Below, one piece after another: positions 1 to 7,662 of a DNA stretch of 43,302 bases. Position numbers and translations under genes: made by a program. The DNA is from an uncultured Collinsella sp. (GTDB taxonomy: Bacteria; Actinomycetota; Coriobacteriia; Coriobacteriales; Coriobacteriaceae): contig CAAEEB010000001.1 in assembly GCA_900754745.1 (NCBI GenBank), forward strand, positions 1 through 43,302, in the 5' to 3' direction. Within the stretch, counting starts at the first letter, position 1; the number at the start of each line of letters is the position of its first letter. Under the pieces are notes generated by a model. It saw only the letters and a program-made list of their open reading frames with translations. It was not told the DNA's origin and did not search any database.

Positions 1-393
1 ATCCGGTTCTCAAGGTGCACGCTTTGCGGCTGATCCGGTTCGACCGGGCCGCGCGGCAAGGAGATATATTGCCAGACCGGAGGGCCCCCGCGGGCGGGAA
101 TCCCGCACTCCATATTTTGTTCACAAATAAATAGAACCCTCAGTTGCTTCGCTGAGGCCGTATTCGAAGCAGCAGCTTCTGATATTGGCGATGACCAGCT
201 GGTTTATAGGTGTTAAGGCATCGGTCATCTCTGGAGCGCCACTTTACTCCAAAAGCATCAGCTATTTGTTTCCCGTCGGTAAAAGGCAGGTTTTGTTCGC
301 CGAGCGTTCTTATATATAGAGAAGTTCGGGTTCGAACCCGTGCACCGGCAACAAAAAAGCGGCCGGCATCCGCCAGTCGCTTTTCTATTCTAT
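1..393. other. Non-coding stretch with tRNA-like debris
   Basis: I see no convincing gene here. Reading on the - strand (downstream of tRNA-Lys), a terminator-like hairpin with a T6 tract (353-380) is followed by a T-arm-like sequence GGGTTCGAACCCG (about 324-343), the same order seen directly after the tRNA itself. A small hairpin CCTCAG/CTGAGG sits at 138-157 and a GC-rich self-complementary stretch around 79-107. The word ATCCGGTTC occurs twice, at 1-9 and near 32-41. Open frames crossing this part translate the tRNA T-arm (GFEP-type peptides) and are not believed. Confidence 0.6.
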
Positions 394-503
394 GGTGGGC
401 CGTCAGGGGTTCAGCCTGCTTCGCAGGCGGCCGCTGCGGCGCTTTCGCGCCTTGCGCGCTGCGCTGGCAAACGATCGCGCGTTTACTCAGCTCCGCGCCC
501 CCC

Positions 504-520
504 GACGGGTTCGAACCCAT
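504..520 (-). repeat. Orphan T-arm-like motif
   Basis: The motif GGGTTCGAACCCG, flanked by partly pairing bases, has the shape of a tRNA T-arm, but no D-arm, anticodon arm or matching 5' acceptor strand lies around it. It follows the tRNA-Lys terminator by about 12 bases. A second copy is at 324-343 and a related one at 12091-12113. Confidence 0.6.
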
Positions 521-531
521 GAAAGGGCGAC

Positions 532-561
532 AAAAAAGACGGCCAACCGAAGTTGACCGTC
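532..561 (-). terminator. Intrinsic terminator of tRNA-Lys
   Basis: On the - strand GACGGTCAAC-TTCG-GTTGGCCGTC folds into a stable stem (one G-T pair) with a TTCG tetraloop and is followed by T6. It starts 15 bases after the tRNA 3' end. Confidence 0.85.
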
Positions 562-576
562 TCAACAATCTTTGGG

Positions 577-649
577 TGGGCCGTCAGGGGTTCGAACCCT
601 GGACCTTGGGATTAAAAGTCCCCTGCTCTGCCAGCTGAGCTAACGGCCC
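577..649 (-). tRNA. tRNA-Lys(UUU)
   Basis: The - strand folds as a cloverleaf: acceptor GGGCCGT pairs with ACGGCCC, the D-arm is GCTC/GAGC, the anticodon loop is CTTTTAA with anticodon TTT, and the T-arm is CAGGG-TTCGAAC-CCCTG; the discriminator base is A. CCA is not encoded: the next bases are CCC. The top pair of the anticodon stem is a mismatch (G-A). The anticodon reads AAA/AAG lysine codons. A terminator follows, and a copy of the 3' end lies 181 bp downstream. Confidence 0.97.
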
Positions 650-658
650 GCGGGTGGC

Positions 659-687
659 ATTGTACCACGGTCTGGGACTATTCCCAA
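659..687 (-). promoter_or_regulatory. Promoter of tRNA-Lys
   Basis: On the - strand TTGGGA, 17 bases, then TACAAT ends 10 bases before the tRNA 5' end. The -35 element overlaps the 3' end of the aminopeptidase gene, so the tRNA would be transcribed from inside that gene's tail. Confidence 0.6.
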
Positions 688-1958
688 CTCCATTGGCCGT
701 TCTGGAAAATCACAACTTCACGTCCATCAGGCGTAATGCCCGTAATATCGATGTCGTCCGTGCCGATCATAAAATCGACGTGCGTGCTCGAGACGTTAAC
801 GCCATGCTCCAAGAGCTCCTCCTTGGACATGTCATACCCACCTTCGATGCATTCGGGGAAACCGACACCTAGCGCGAGATGGCAGCTAGCGTTCTCGTCA
901 TAGAGCGTGTCATAGAACAGAACGCCGCTTTCGCGGATCGGAGTGTTCTTGGAAATGAGCGCGACCTCGCCCAGATGAGCGGCACCTTCATCGGTGCCAA
1001 TAATGCTCGCAAGCGTCGCCTTGCCCACACGGGCATCGTAGTCCACTACGCGGCCGGCCTCGAACTTAATCCAAAAATCGTCAACCTTGTTACCGTGGTG
1101 AATGAGCGGCATGGCCGAATACACGATACCGTCGGCACGCATACGATCAGGCGAGGTGAAGACCTCCTCGGTGGGGATGTTGGGGAAGAAGGGATGTCCA
1201 TCGGGCGTCTTACCCTTGCCGCCGGCCCACTCGTGACCCTTCGTCATGCCAATCGTCAGATCGGTTCCATTTGCCGTGGTGTAATGCAGGCAGTCAAAAC
1301 GATTGTCATTCAGGAAGCGCAAGTTCTTTTCGAACGCCGCGTCATGAAGCTCCCAGTCGCTCTCCGGGTCCTGGCCATCGGCACGAGCGGTGTGCAGAAT
1401 CGCATTCCACAGCTTATAGATTGCAACTTCATCGGCGTCTCCCGGGAACACCTCGCGCGCCCAAGCCACGACCGGAGCGCCGGCGATACACCACGGGTTG
1501 ATGTTGTAGTCCAGTCCACGGCGGAAGACCTTGCACTGCGTGTTCCTTGCCTTAGAAGCTGCAGCGGGCTTGGCGGGATCGATACCCTTGAGAGCCGCAG
1601 GATCCGCACCCTCGATAAAGATAAAGCAGGCACCATCCTGGGCCAGGGAATCAAGCTGCAGGCGCTTCCACTCGGGCGTCTGCTCAAAATAGCTTTTCTC
1701 GACATGCTCGTACGTGAGCCTCGTCACGGCATCATCGGCCCAAATGACCGTCACGTGGCCAGCGCCGGCGGCATAAGCCTCCGCAACCACCACGCGGGCA
1801 AAGGGCGCGCACTCGACCGGAGACTGAACGACAACCTCCTGGCCGGGTTTGACGTTTACGCCCTTGCGGACGACCAGGCGCGCGTAGTTTTTAATCTTGG
1901 GCTCCAGGGCCTTCATACCCTCCAGAGCCTCTTCGACCGTCAGGGCAGCTCGAATCAT
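678..1958 (-). CDS. M29-family aminopeptidase (AmpS/PepS type)
   Basis: Cytoplasmic metallo-aminopeptidase that removes N-terminal residues from peptides, probably with two divalent metals. Numbered from the upstream ATG at 1970, the family's ligand motifs are all present: Glu in TEEVFTSP (about 268-269), Glu in LGEVAL (335), His in ASCHLALG (364) and His/Asp in THVDF (397-399). There is no signal peptide or membrane segment, and the length (426 residues from this start) is normal for the family. I chose the ATG at 1958 because GGAG lies six bases before it; the ATG at 1970 has no ribosome site. A terminator separates it from the gene upstream, so it has its own promoter. Substrate preference cannot be read from sequence. 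Confidence 0.9.
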   Translation of the reverse strand: MIRAALTVEEALEGMKALEPKIKNYARLVVRKGVNVKPGQEVVVQSPVECAPFARVVVAEAYAAGAGHVTVIWADDAVTRLTYEHVEKSYFEQTPEWKRLQLDSLAQDGACFIFIEGADPAALKGIDPAKPAAASKARNTQCKVFRRGLDYNINPWCIAGAPVVAWAREVFPGDADEVAIYKLWNAILHTARADGQDPESDWELHDAAFEKNLRFLNDNRFDCLHYTTANGTDLTIGMTKGHEWAGGKGKTPDGHPFFPNIPTEEVFTSPDRMRADGIVYSAMPLIHHGNKVDDFWIKFEAGRVVDYDARVGKATLASIIGTDEGAAHLGEVALISKNTPIRESGVLFYDTLYDENASCHLALGVGFPECIEGGYDMSKEELLEHGVNVSSTHVDFMIGTDDIDITGITPDGREVVIFQNGQWSWE

Positions 1959-1985
1959 GTGCCACTCCATCTATCTATAGAACAG

Positions 1986-2017
1986 TAAAAAGGCGCGCCG
2001 CTAAAACGACGCGCCTT
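1986..2017 (-). terminator. Intrinsic terminator after the 191-residue membrane protein gene
   Basis: On the - strand AAGGCGCG...CGCGCCTT forms a hairpin with a 12-base loop and is followed by a short T run (CCTTTTTA). It closes the purC transcription unit before the aminopeptidase gene. Confidence 0.75.
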
Positions 2018-2047
2018 ATATCTTAGCGATATGTATGAATACAAACG

Positions 2048-2623
2048 CTACTTCTTCTTGGAGTCCTTCTTGTCCTCCTCGGCAGCCGCGCGCTCGATAA
2101 GAGCGTTGAGCTTGTTCTCGGACATGCCCTCGGCCTGCGTGCGGTACATGTTGCGCAGGGGACGAATACGAACGAAGTCGTAGATAAAGTCACCCAGAAT
2201 GATGACATAGGACAAAACGATGCCGACCATCTGGACGGGACTGGACACCGTGCCGCCGGGAGCGAAGTAGAGCGAAGCCCAAATTGCCACGACGAGTACC
2301 ATGCCGATGGCGAGCACGGCCCACCAGATACGACGGCGCTTGGTGTAGTCCTCATCCTGCTTGAGGAGAATATTCGACACCGTGTAGATACGATCCTCAC
2401 GAGCACGCTGCTTGGCCTTGCGGGCGCGCTTCTCCTCCTTGGAAAGGCCTTCCAGGTTTTCACCCTTCTCGAGCTCTTTGCGGCGTGCCTTAGACGAAGC
2501 CGGCACGACGCGAACGGAGCTCGCTGCCTGGCGGGCGGGTTTAGCAGATGCGGCGGACTTGCGCGCAACCCCGGTAACTTCATGGGATTGCGTGCGCTTG
2601 TTCGTGGCGCTACGGGTACTCAC
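2048..2623 (-). CDS. Conserved two-helix membrane protein of unknown function
   Basis: I do not recognise a characterised family. The 191-residue product has a basic, Ala/Ser-rich N-terminus (1-45), a very charged, probably helical segment (46-95, many Lys/Arg/Glu), two membrane helices (about 99-118 and 128-150) and a charged tail ending DKKDSKKK. The start is GTG, directly after the purC stop codon (TAA GTG), with AAGGAG inside the end of purC, so it is translated from the purC message. No enzyme motif is visible. The coupling to purC may be only operonic. Confidence 0.75.
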   Translation of the reverse strand: MSTRSATNKRTQSHEVTGVARKSAASAKPARQAASSVRVVPASSKARRKELEKGENLEGLSKEEKRARKAKQRAREDRIYTVSNILLKQDEDYTKRRRIWWAVLAIGMVLVVAIWASLYFAPGGTVSSPVQMVGIVLSYVIILGDFIYDFVRIRPLRNMYRTQAEGMSENKLNALIERAAAEEDKKDSKKK

Positions 2624-3511
2624 TTATGCGTTCTCCTTCATGCTTGTGAACTGGGAGCCCGTGATGATCTGGAAGGCCTCGCGATAGCGCTCGGACGTGC
2701 CATCGATGACCTCGGCGGGCAGGTGCGGGGTCTCCCCCGTCATATCCCAGTTGGCTTTGAGCCAATTGCGGACGAATTGTTTGTCGTAGCTGGGCTGAAT
2801 CTTGCCCTCCTCGTAGCTGGCGGCGGGCCAGAAACGGCTGGAGTCGGGCGTGAGGCACTCGTCGATCAGCGTAACCTTGCCATCGATGACACCGAACTCG
2901 AACTTGGTGTCGGCGATGATGATGCCTCGAGTCGCGGCATACTCGGCAGCGGCCTTGTAAATCTTGAGGGACAGGTCGCGAATCTGCGTGGCGATGTCCT
3001 CACCCACGATCTCGCAGCAACGCTCGAACGAAATGTTCTCGTCGTGGTCGCCGATCTCGGCCTTCGTGGACGGCGTGAACAGCGGCTCGGGAAGCTTGGA
3101 GGCCTCGGTCAGACCCTCGGGCAGCTGGATGCCGCAAACGGTGCCGTTCTCGTCATAGGTCTTCTTGCCCGAACCGGTCAGATAACCGCGGACGATGCAC
3201 TCGATAGGAATCGTCTGGGCCTTCTTGACCAGCATGGCGCGGCCTGCGAGGTAGTCACGATACTCGGCAAACTCCTCGGGGAAATCCGCCGGGTCGATGG
3301 AGACGAGGTGGTTGGGAACGATGTCGGCAAACTTATCGAACCAGAATGCCGAGATGCGGTTGAGCACCTCTCCCTTAAACGGAATCTCGTCGGGAAGAAT
3401 GAAGTCGAACGCAGAAATGCGGTCGGTGGCGACCATCAGCAGGTTTTCACCGGCATCATAGATATCACGAACCTTGCCACGGGAATCCGGACGACGCTCC
3501 ATCGTTGTCAC
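2624..3511 (-). CDS. purC: SAICAR synthase (phosphoribosylaminoimidazole-succinocarboxamide synthase)
   Basis: Catalyses ATP-dependent joining of CAIR and aspartate in purine biosynthesis. Family motifs in order: RGKVRDIYD near the N-terminus (nucleotide loop), VATDRISAFDF, the IPFKGEVLN segment, ECIVRGYLTGSG, then IADTKFEFG and LIDECLTPDSSRFW near the C-terminus. Length (295 residues) is normal for single-domain PurC. Three starts compete: GTG at 3520 overlaps the ribosome site, ATG at 3502 is too far from it, and GTG at 3511 lies eight bases after AAGGAG and is preferred. purB, which cleaves the PurC product, is 7 kb away on the same strand but in another unit. Confidence 0.95.
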   Translation of the reverse strand: MTTMERRPDSRGKVRDIYDAGENLLMVATDRISAFDFILPDEIPFKGEVLNRISAFWFDKFADIVPNHLVSIDPADFPEEFAEYRDYLAGRAMLVKKAQTIPIECIVRGYLTGSGKKTYDENGTVCGIQLPEGLTEASKLPEPLFTPSTKAEIGDHDENISFERCCEIVGEDIATQIRDLSLKIYKAAAEYAATRGIIIADTKFEFGVIDGKVTLIDECLTPDSSRFWPAASYEEGKIQPSYDKQFVRNWLKANWDMTGETPHLPAEVIDGTSERYREAFQIITGSQFTSMKENA

Positions 3512-3620
3512 GTGAGTCACTCCTTACCTAAATACGACAGTAATGCGGGTTCTTCCCCGCACGTTTTCGCAAACTCGGAGCGGCAGGGACGAAACCCCTC
3601 CTTCACCGAATAGCGAAAAG

Positions 3621-5186
3621 CTAGTGCTCCATTGTAGTAGATGCCGCGTCCGCCGTGTGCTCGCGAGGCAGATGAATCGTAAAAGTCGTACCCTTTCCAA
3701 GCTCCGACTCCACGGATATGTAGCCGTGATGACGCTCGACAATCTGCTTGGTCACGGCGAGGCCCACGCCTAGGCCACCCGCCTCGCGGGCGCGACTGGC
3801 GTCGGCACGCCAAAAACGTCCGAAGATGCGCGACAAATCATCCTTGGCGATACCGATGCCTGTATCCGAAACCGCGATATCGACGTGCTTGCGGTCGCTG
3901 AGTACCGACACCACGACCCAACCCCCCTCGGGGGTATAGCGCATGGCGTTACTCAAGAGGTTGATGACGCATTGCGTGATCATGTCGGGATCCGCCTCGA
4001 CAACGTCATCGTGGCCCTGCGTCTCATCTGCAAAGCGCAAACGCAGGTCACGGTCGGCAAACAGGCGCTCCTGGCCATTCACAATCGAACGCACAAACGG
4101 CACCATATCCACCGGCTCCAGGTTGAGCGGCGCGGTACTGTTTTCCATGCGCGACAGGTCGAGCATCTGCTGCACCAGACGGGCCAGACGACGCGTCTCG
4201 GATGCGACTGTCTCCAGGTGTTCGTCGTCGGTGGGATACACACCGTCTTGCATGGCCTCGACCGTTGCAAGCATGGCCATGAGCGGCGTGCGCAGCTCGT
4301 GGGCAACATCAGAGGTCAGGCGCTTCTCGTGCTTCATATCCTTTTCGAGTGAGGTGGCCATCTCGTCGAAGGTCTCTCCCAGCTGATCGATCTCATCATC
4401 GCCGCGCAAGCCCGTACGAGCGGACAGGTCTCCATCGCGAATCTGCTTGGCGGTGCTGGTAATACGATGAATCGGCTTGGTGAGCATGCGCGACATGAGC
4501 GCTCCGATAACGACCGAGATGCAGACGGCCACAACCGCGGCAAGGGCCATGGCGTTAAAGGTCTTCTCTCTGAATGCTGAGTCTGCCCTGGTGAGCAGAG
4601 CATCGGAGCCAATCGCCCACAATTTGACCTGACCCACATGCTCGCCGGAGGACGTCACGATCTCAACGTTGGCAACACTATTGGAATCGGTGGGAGCAGA
4701 CGAGACTGGACTGTGCGATGCCTTCTTTCCGCTCGTACCGTCGGTCGTCGCCTGATTTTCGCGTACATCGGCAGTAGCGCTTGCCGAGGGCCACGAGTCG
4801 TCGTAGACGATGACGCCCTTTTTATTGACGACCTGCATACCAAGATCGTCGGACACCAAACTCGATGTCGCGACCGTGCGCAGCTCCCCCGCGGTCCAAG
4901 AACCATTTTCCTCATATGACGTTGCCAACTTTTCGGCAGCGGAATTGGCGATTTCGACAATATTGGAGCGCGTGTAATCCGTAAAAACCGTGCCCCATAC
5001 AACGGAGACTACGCCCACCAGCACCAATACCGTCATGAGCGATGTCAGGGCAAAAGCCAGGGCCATACGCGAGGGATAGCTCATCGTTGGCCGTGAATCG
5101 GAACGAGGCGTGTTCCAACTAGCCTTGGAACCCGCCTCGTTCTCCTGCTTATGCTTTTGCCCGATTTCAAAGCGCGCAGGTGTCAT
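3621..5186 (-). CDS. Two-component sensor histidine kinase
   Basis: Membrane sensor kinase, partner of the response regulator just upstream (12-base gap, same strand). Layout: short basic cytoplasmic N-terminus, TM1 (about 42-68), an extracytoplasmic sensor region of about 140 residues with a Ser/Thr-rich low-complexity part, TM2 (about 212-234), HAMP (235-287), the dimerisation/phosphoacceptor helix SDVAHELRTPL with His296, N-box Asn413 (NLLSNAMRYTPEGG), DTGIGI (G1), FGRFWRAD (F box) and GLGVGLAV (G2). All catalytic boxes are intact. The start ATG is preceded by AAAGGA at good spacing. The signal sensed is unknown; the sensor region has no recognisable ligand fold. Confidence 0.93.
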   Translation of the reverse strand: MTPARFEIGQKHKQENEAGSKASWNTPRSDSRPTMSYPSRMALAFALTSLMTVLVLVGVVSVVWGTVFTDYTRSNIVEIANSAAEKLATSYEENGSWTAGELRTVATSSLVSDDLGMQVVNKKGVIVYDDSWPSASATADVRENQATTDGTSGKKASHSPVSSAPTDSNSVANVEIVTSSGEHVGQVKLWAIGSDALLTRADSAFREKTFNAMALAAVVAVCISVVIGALMSRMLTKPIHRITSTAKQIRDGDLSARTGLRGDDEIDQLGETFDEMATSLEKDMKHEKRLTSDVAHELRTPLMAMLATVEAMQDGVYPTDDEHLETVASETRRLARLVQQMLDLSRMENSTAPLNLEPVDMVPFVRSIVNGQERLFADRDLRLRFADETQGHDDVVEADPDMITQCVINLLSNAMRYTPEGGWVVVSVLSDRKHVDIAVSDTGIGIAKDDLSRIFGRFWRADASRAREAGGLGVGLAVTKQIVERHHGYISVESELGKGTTFTIHLPREHTADAASTTMEH

Positions 5187-5198
5187 ATGTGATTTCCT

Positions 5199-5921
5199 TT
5201 ATTTCTCGTCCGACTTATCGGTCTTGGTCGGAGCCTCGAAGCGGTAGCCGACACCGTGGACGGTGTAGAGCCATTTGGGCTTCTTGGGGTCGTCGCCCAG
5301 CTTGGCGCGAAGGTTCTTCACGTGGCTGTCGATGGTGCGCTCGTAACCCTCAAAGTCGTAGCCGAGCACCTTCTCGACCAGCTCCATGCGGTTGTAGACG
5401 CGGCCGGGGTGACGGGCAAGCGTGGTGAGCAGCTTGAACTCGGAAGCCGTCAGGTCGACTTCCTTGCCCTCGACCAAAATCTTGTGGCCCGAGATGTCAA
5501 TGACCAGATCGCCAAAGTCGAGCACCTCGACGGCCGGCTCATCGGCCTGGTGGGCACGGCGGAACAAGGCACGCACGCGCGCGACAAGCTCGCGCGGCGA
5601 GAACGGCTTGATCAGGTAGTCGTCGGCACCGAGCTCGAGGCCGATAATACGGTCCTCGATCTCGCCCTTGGCCGTCAGCATAATGATGGGGACATCCGAG
5701 GTATCGCGAATGGTGCGGCAAACGCGCTCGCCGGGAATCTTAGGGAGCATGAGGTCGAGCACGACCAGGTCGAACTGATGCTTCTCGAACTCCTCGATAG
5801 CGGACTGGCCGTCGCCCACGCCCACGACCCAATAGCCCTCGCGCTCGAGATAGGCAGCGACAGCGTCACGGATTGCCTTCTCGTCCTCGACCAGCAGAAT
5901 CTTTTTTGCATCTGAAGCCAT
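5199..5921 (-). CDS. OmpR/PhoB-family response regulator
   Basis: DNA-binding regulator phosphorylated by the adjacent kinase. Receiver domain (about 7-120): acidic pair VEDE near residue 12, phosphoacceptor Asp56 in VVLDLMLP, Thr83 in MLTAK and Lys105 in LIKPF. The C-terminal winged helix (about 140-230) has the typical DLTASEFKLL, VYNRMELVEKVLG and RTIDSHVKNLRAKL segments and ends in YTVHGVGYRF. ATG at 5921 with a G-rich ribosome site is chosen; an upstream TTG at 5942 would add seven residues but has nothing to support it. First gene of a two-gene operon. Targets are not evident. Confidence 0.94.
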   Translation of the reverse strand: MASDAKKILLVEDEKAIRDAVAAYLEREGYWVVGVGDGQSAIEEFEKHQFDLVVLDLMLPKIPGERVCRTIRDTSDVPIIMLTAKGEIEDRIIGLELGADDYLIKPFSPRELVARVRALFRRAHQADEPAVEVLDFGDLVIDISGHKILVEGKEVDLTASEFKLLTTLARHPGRVYNRMELVEKVLGYDFEGYERTIDSHVKNLRAKLGDDPKKPKWLYTVHGVGYRFEAPTKTDKSDEK

Positions 5922-6074
5922 AACACGGCCCCCCTGTCTCAATTAGCTAAGAACAAGCTCATTTTAACGCACCTGAGCCCACCGGGCATCGCATGGGTGC
6001 GATAGCTCGGCGGGCGGTACTCATAGTCACAACGCGCTTATTCCCCTGTCGACGCCTTTTTAACCCCTCGGAGA

Positions 6075-7286
6075 CTAAAGAGAGAACAAGCGAGCGGTAA
6101 CCGTCTCGGGAATTCCCTGGCTGTTACGCACCGTTGCGTACGTTAAGAACGAGCTCGATTTACCCGCCGTAGCAGGATAATCGCCATACTCCAAGGCTCG
6201 GTCGGGCGACAGAAGCGAGCCGTAGGTCTTAGCCGAAGTGTCAATCAAAAAATGCGACGCCTGAACTTTAACCAGGTATTTGTTTTTCCTTCCCGCAGCG
6301 CACGCGAGCGGCTCACGCGACAGGAAGAGGTACGGCCCGCCCTCGTTACCGATATAGGTGCCCATATTGCCCAGGCTGCCCACACCGCTATACGTCGCCT
6401 CAATGGAGAACACGAAGGTGTCTCCCATATACACGGCCTCGAAAGGCGAAACCGACGAAGGAAGCACCAGCTGAGCCCGCTTCGTGTTGTTGCCGTCAGT
6501 CAGGTCGATCGCCGTCATACCGTAATAGACGCCCTCATCATTGTGTACACGGGGCGAGATGGTCAGGATGCCGTCGCTCACACGCGGGGCGGATGCGAAG
6601 CGGCCCGTCGACTTCCAAATAGTCTCAGACTTGGACTCGCTGGGCAACTGACGGTAGCAGTACGAATCGTTACTCGTCTTGGTGCCGCCGGACGAAGGCA
6701 TCTTATACCAGATGACCGACGACCCATACGCTGTGAAGAGCGGCGGATCGTAGTTTTCGCCGCCGCGGTCGAGCTCGACAGCGTTGCCGGTAAGGGAGGA
6801 GCCTGCAAGGTTTTGCGCATAGAGTTTCCAAGACGCATTGGCAAAGTTCATCTCGACCCATGCGAACACGCCATCACCCGCGCGAACGTCGTAAAACGCA
6901 TAACCGGTTCCCTCAATGGGATCCTCGATAAGTGTGGTAAGCGAGCCATCGCCCAGGTTGAGCACACCAAGCGTATTGGCATGCAGGGCAGAAGCAGGCG
7001 CCATCATCGCGGCAGCGTAGTCGCCATCGCAGTAGTACAGCAGCGTGCCCAGCGGCAGCGTCCACGAGGCCGCGGGCTCAAGATCGATATCGACAGCTTC
7101 GTACTCATCAGTGATCGAGACAATCTTCGAATCGTCCTTGATAACCTGCGGCTCGCCAGCGGCGTCATCACTCGTGCCCGTTTTTTTCGAGCAACCGGCC
7201 AGTACGGCAGCAGCACCGGTAGCGGCGCCACCCAGCACAAAACCTCGACGCGTTATTCCATTCTTAAAGCGATCAGCGATGCTCAT
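6075..7286 (-). CDS. Tat-exported lipoprotein, WD/PQQ-like repeat style
   Basis: A surface lipoprotein of unknown role. The N-terminus has a twin-arginine signal (ITRRGFVLGG) followed by a lipobox LAGC, so it is probably folded before export and then lipid-anchored; a stretch of Asp/Thr/Ser follows the Cys. The remaining 370 residues are beta-rich with repeated Gly/Asp turns and Trp/Tyr strands, compatible with a beta-propeller, though I cannot assign blades. The start ATG overlaps the stop of the upstream TSCPD gene (TAATG), so the two are translationally coupled. A longer frame from 7340 runs inside the TSCPD gene and is rejected. Confidence 0.8.
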   Translation of the reverse strand: MSIADRFKNGITRRGFVLGGAATGAAAVLAGCSKKTGTSDDAAGEPQVIKDDSKIVSITDEYEAVDIDLEPAASWTLPLGTLLYYCDGDYAAAMMAPASALHANTLGVLNLGDGSLTTLIEDPIEGTGYAFYDVRAGDGVFAWVEMNFANASWKLYAQNLAGSSLTGNAVELDRGGENYDPPLFTAYGSSVIWYKMPSSGGTKTSNDSYCYRQLPSESKSETIWKSTGRFASAPRVSDGILTISPRVHNDEGVYYGMTAIDLTDGNNTKRAQLVLPSSVSPFEAVYMGDTFVFSIEATYSGVGSLGNMGTYIGNEGGPYLFLSREPLACAAGRKNKYLVKVQASHFLIDTSAKTYGSLLSPDRALEYGDYPATAGKSSSFLTYATVRNSQGIPETVTARLFSL

Positions 7287-7549
7287 TAGGCGATCTCTGC
7301 GCGAGCGGCCTCGATAGCGCGCGTAAGCTGATCGGCGCAAGAGGTCTTTTTCATACCGCAGGTATTACCGGCGAGAACCTCGATTACGCGATCGGCGGGA
7401 GCGCCCTCGACCAGCCTGGAGATGGCCTTGAGGTTGCCATCGCAGCCGCCAGTAAACTCGACGCCCAGCACCTTGCTGCCATCGTCAGAGAGATTGAGGT
7501 GAATATTGCGAGAGCATACACCCTGAGGCTTGTAGTCAAAACTAATCAT
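7286..7549 (-). CDS. TSCPD-domain protein (TIGR03905-like)
   Basis: Small cytoplasmic protein of 87 residues with the layout of the TSCPD family, a module also found at the C-terminus of class II ribonucleotide reductases. Visible features: VCSRNIHLNL near the start, VEFTGGCDGNLKAI in the middle and CGMKKTSCADQL near the end; the family's TSCPDQL is TSCADQL here. Three or four Cys are suitably spaced for metal or nucleotide-related chemistry, but function in stand-alone members is unknown. The ribosome site AGGGG precedes the ATG. It is coupled by a one-base overlap to the lipoprotein gene. Confidence 0.85.
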   Translation of the reverse strand: MISFDYKPQGVCSRNIHLNLSDDGSKVLGVEFTGGCDGNLKAISRLVEGAPADRVIEVLAGNTCGMKKTSCADQLTRAIEAARAEIA

Positions 7550-7662
7550 TGAGATCCCCTCTCAGAAAGAAATTTCAGACGTCTATTATCCCCGCCTGGA
7601 CCGACTTATTATCGCAAGCACCGATTCAACATCCTACGATGCTTGGACTGGTGGGGGCAAGA

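Larger units (their letters stand above)
394..576 (-). repeat. tRNA-Lys downstream element bounded by a copy of the tRNA 3' end
   Basis: A 19-bp sequence, GGTGGGCCGTCAGGGGTTC, occurs at 394-412 and at 575-593, where it is the 3' end of tRNA-Lys. Between the copies, in transcription order, lie a terminator (532-561), a T-arm-like motif (504-520), a hairpin AAACG/CGTTT (469-484) and GC-rich hairpins with TTC or TTT loops (414-428, 439-452). The period is 181 bp. The same order is found after tRNA-Gly. All of this is seen in the sequence; that it is a mobile or amplified element is inference. Confidence 0.75.

Noticed and set aside
324..343. Possible extra tRNA genes at the orphan T-arms (also 504-520 and 12091-12113)
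   Set aside because: No D-arm, anticodon arm or matching 5' acceptor strand can be found at the right distance on either strand.
394..593. Prophage or integrative-element attachment sites (attL/attR)
   Set aside because: The repeats enclose only 181-192 bp and no integrase or other gene; kept as short elements instead.
140..638. Open frames of about 140 codons on both strands over the tRNA-Lys region
   Set aside because: They translate the tRNA, its T-arm repeats and GC hairpins; no ribosome sites and no protein-like composition.
3543..3562. Hairpin after the histidine kinase as terminator
   Set aside because: Stem of only six to seven pairs and no T run on the - strand; left unassigned.
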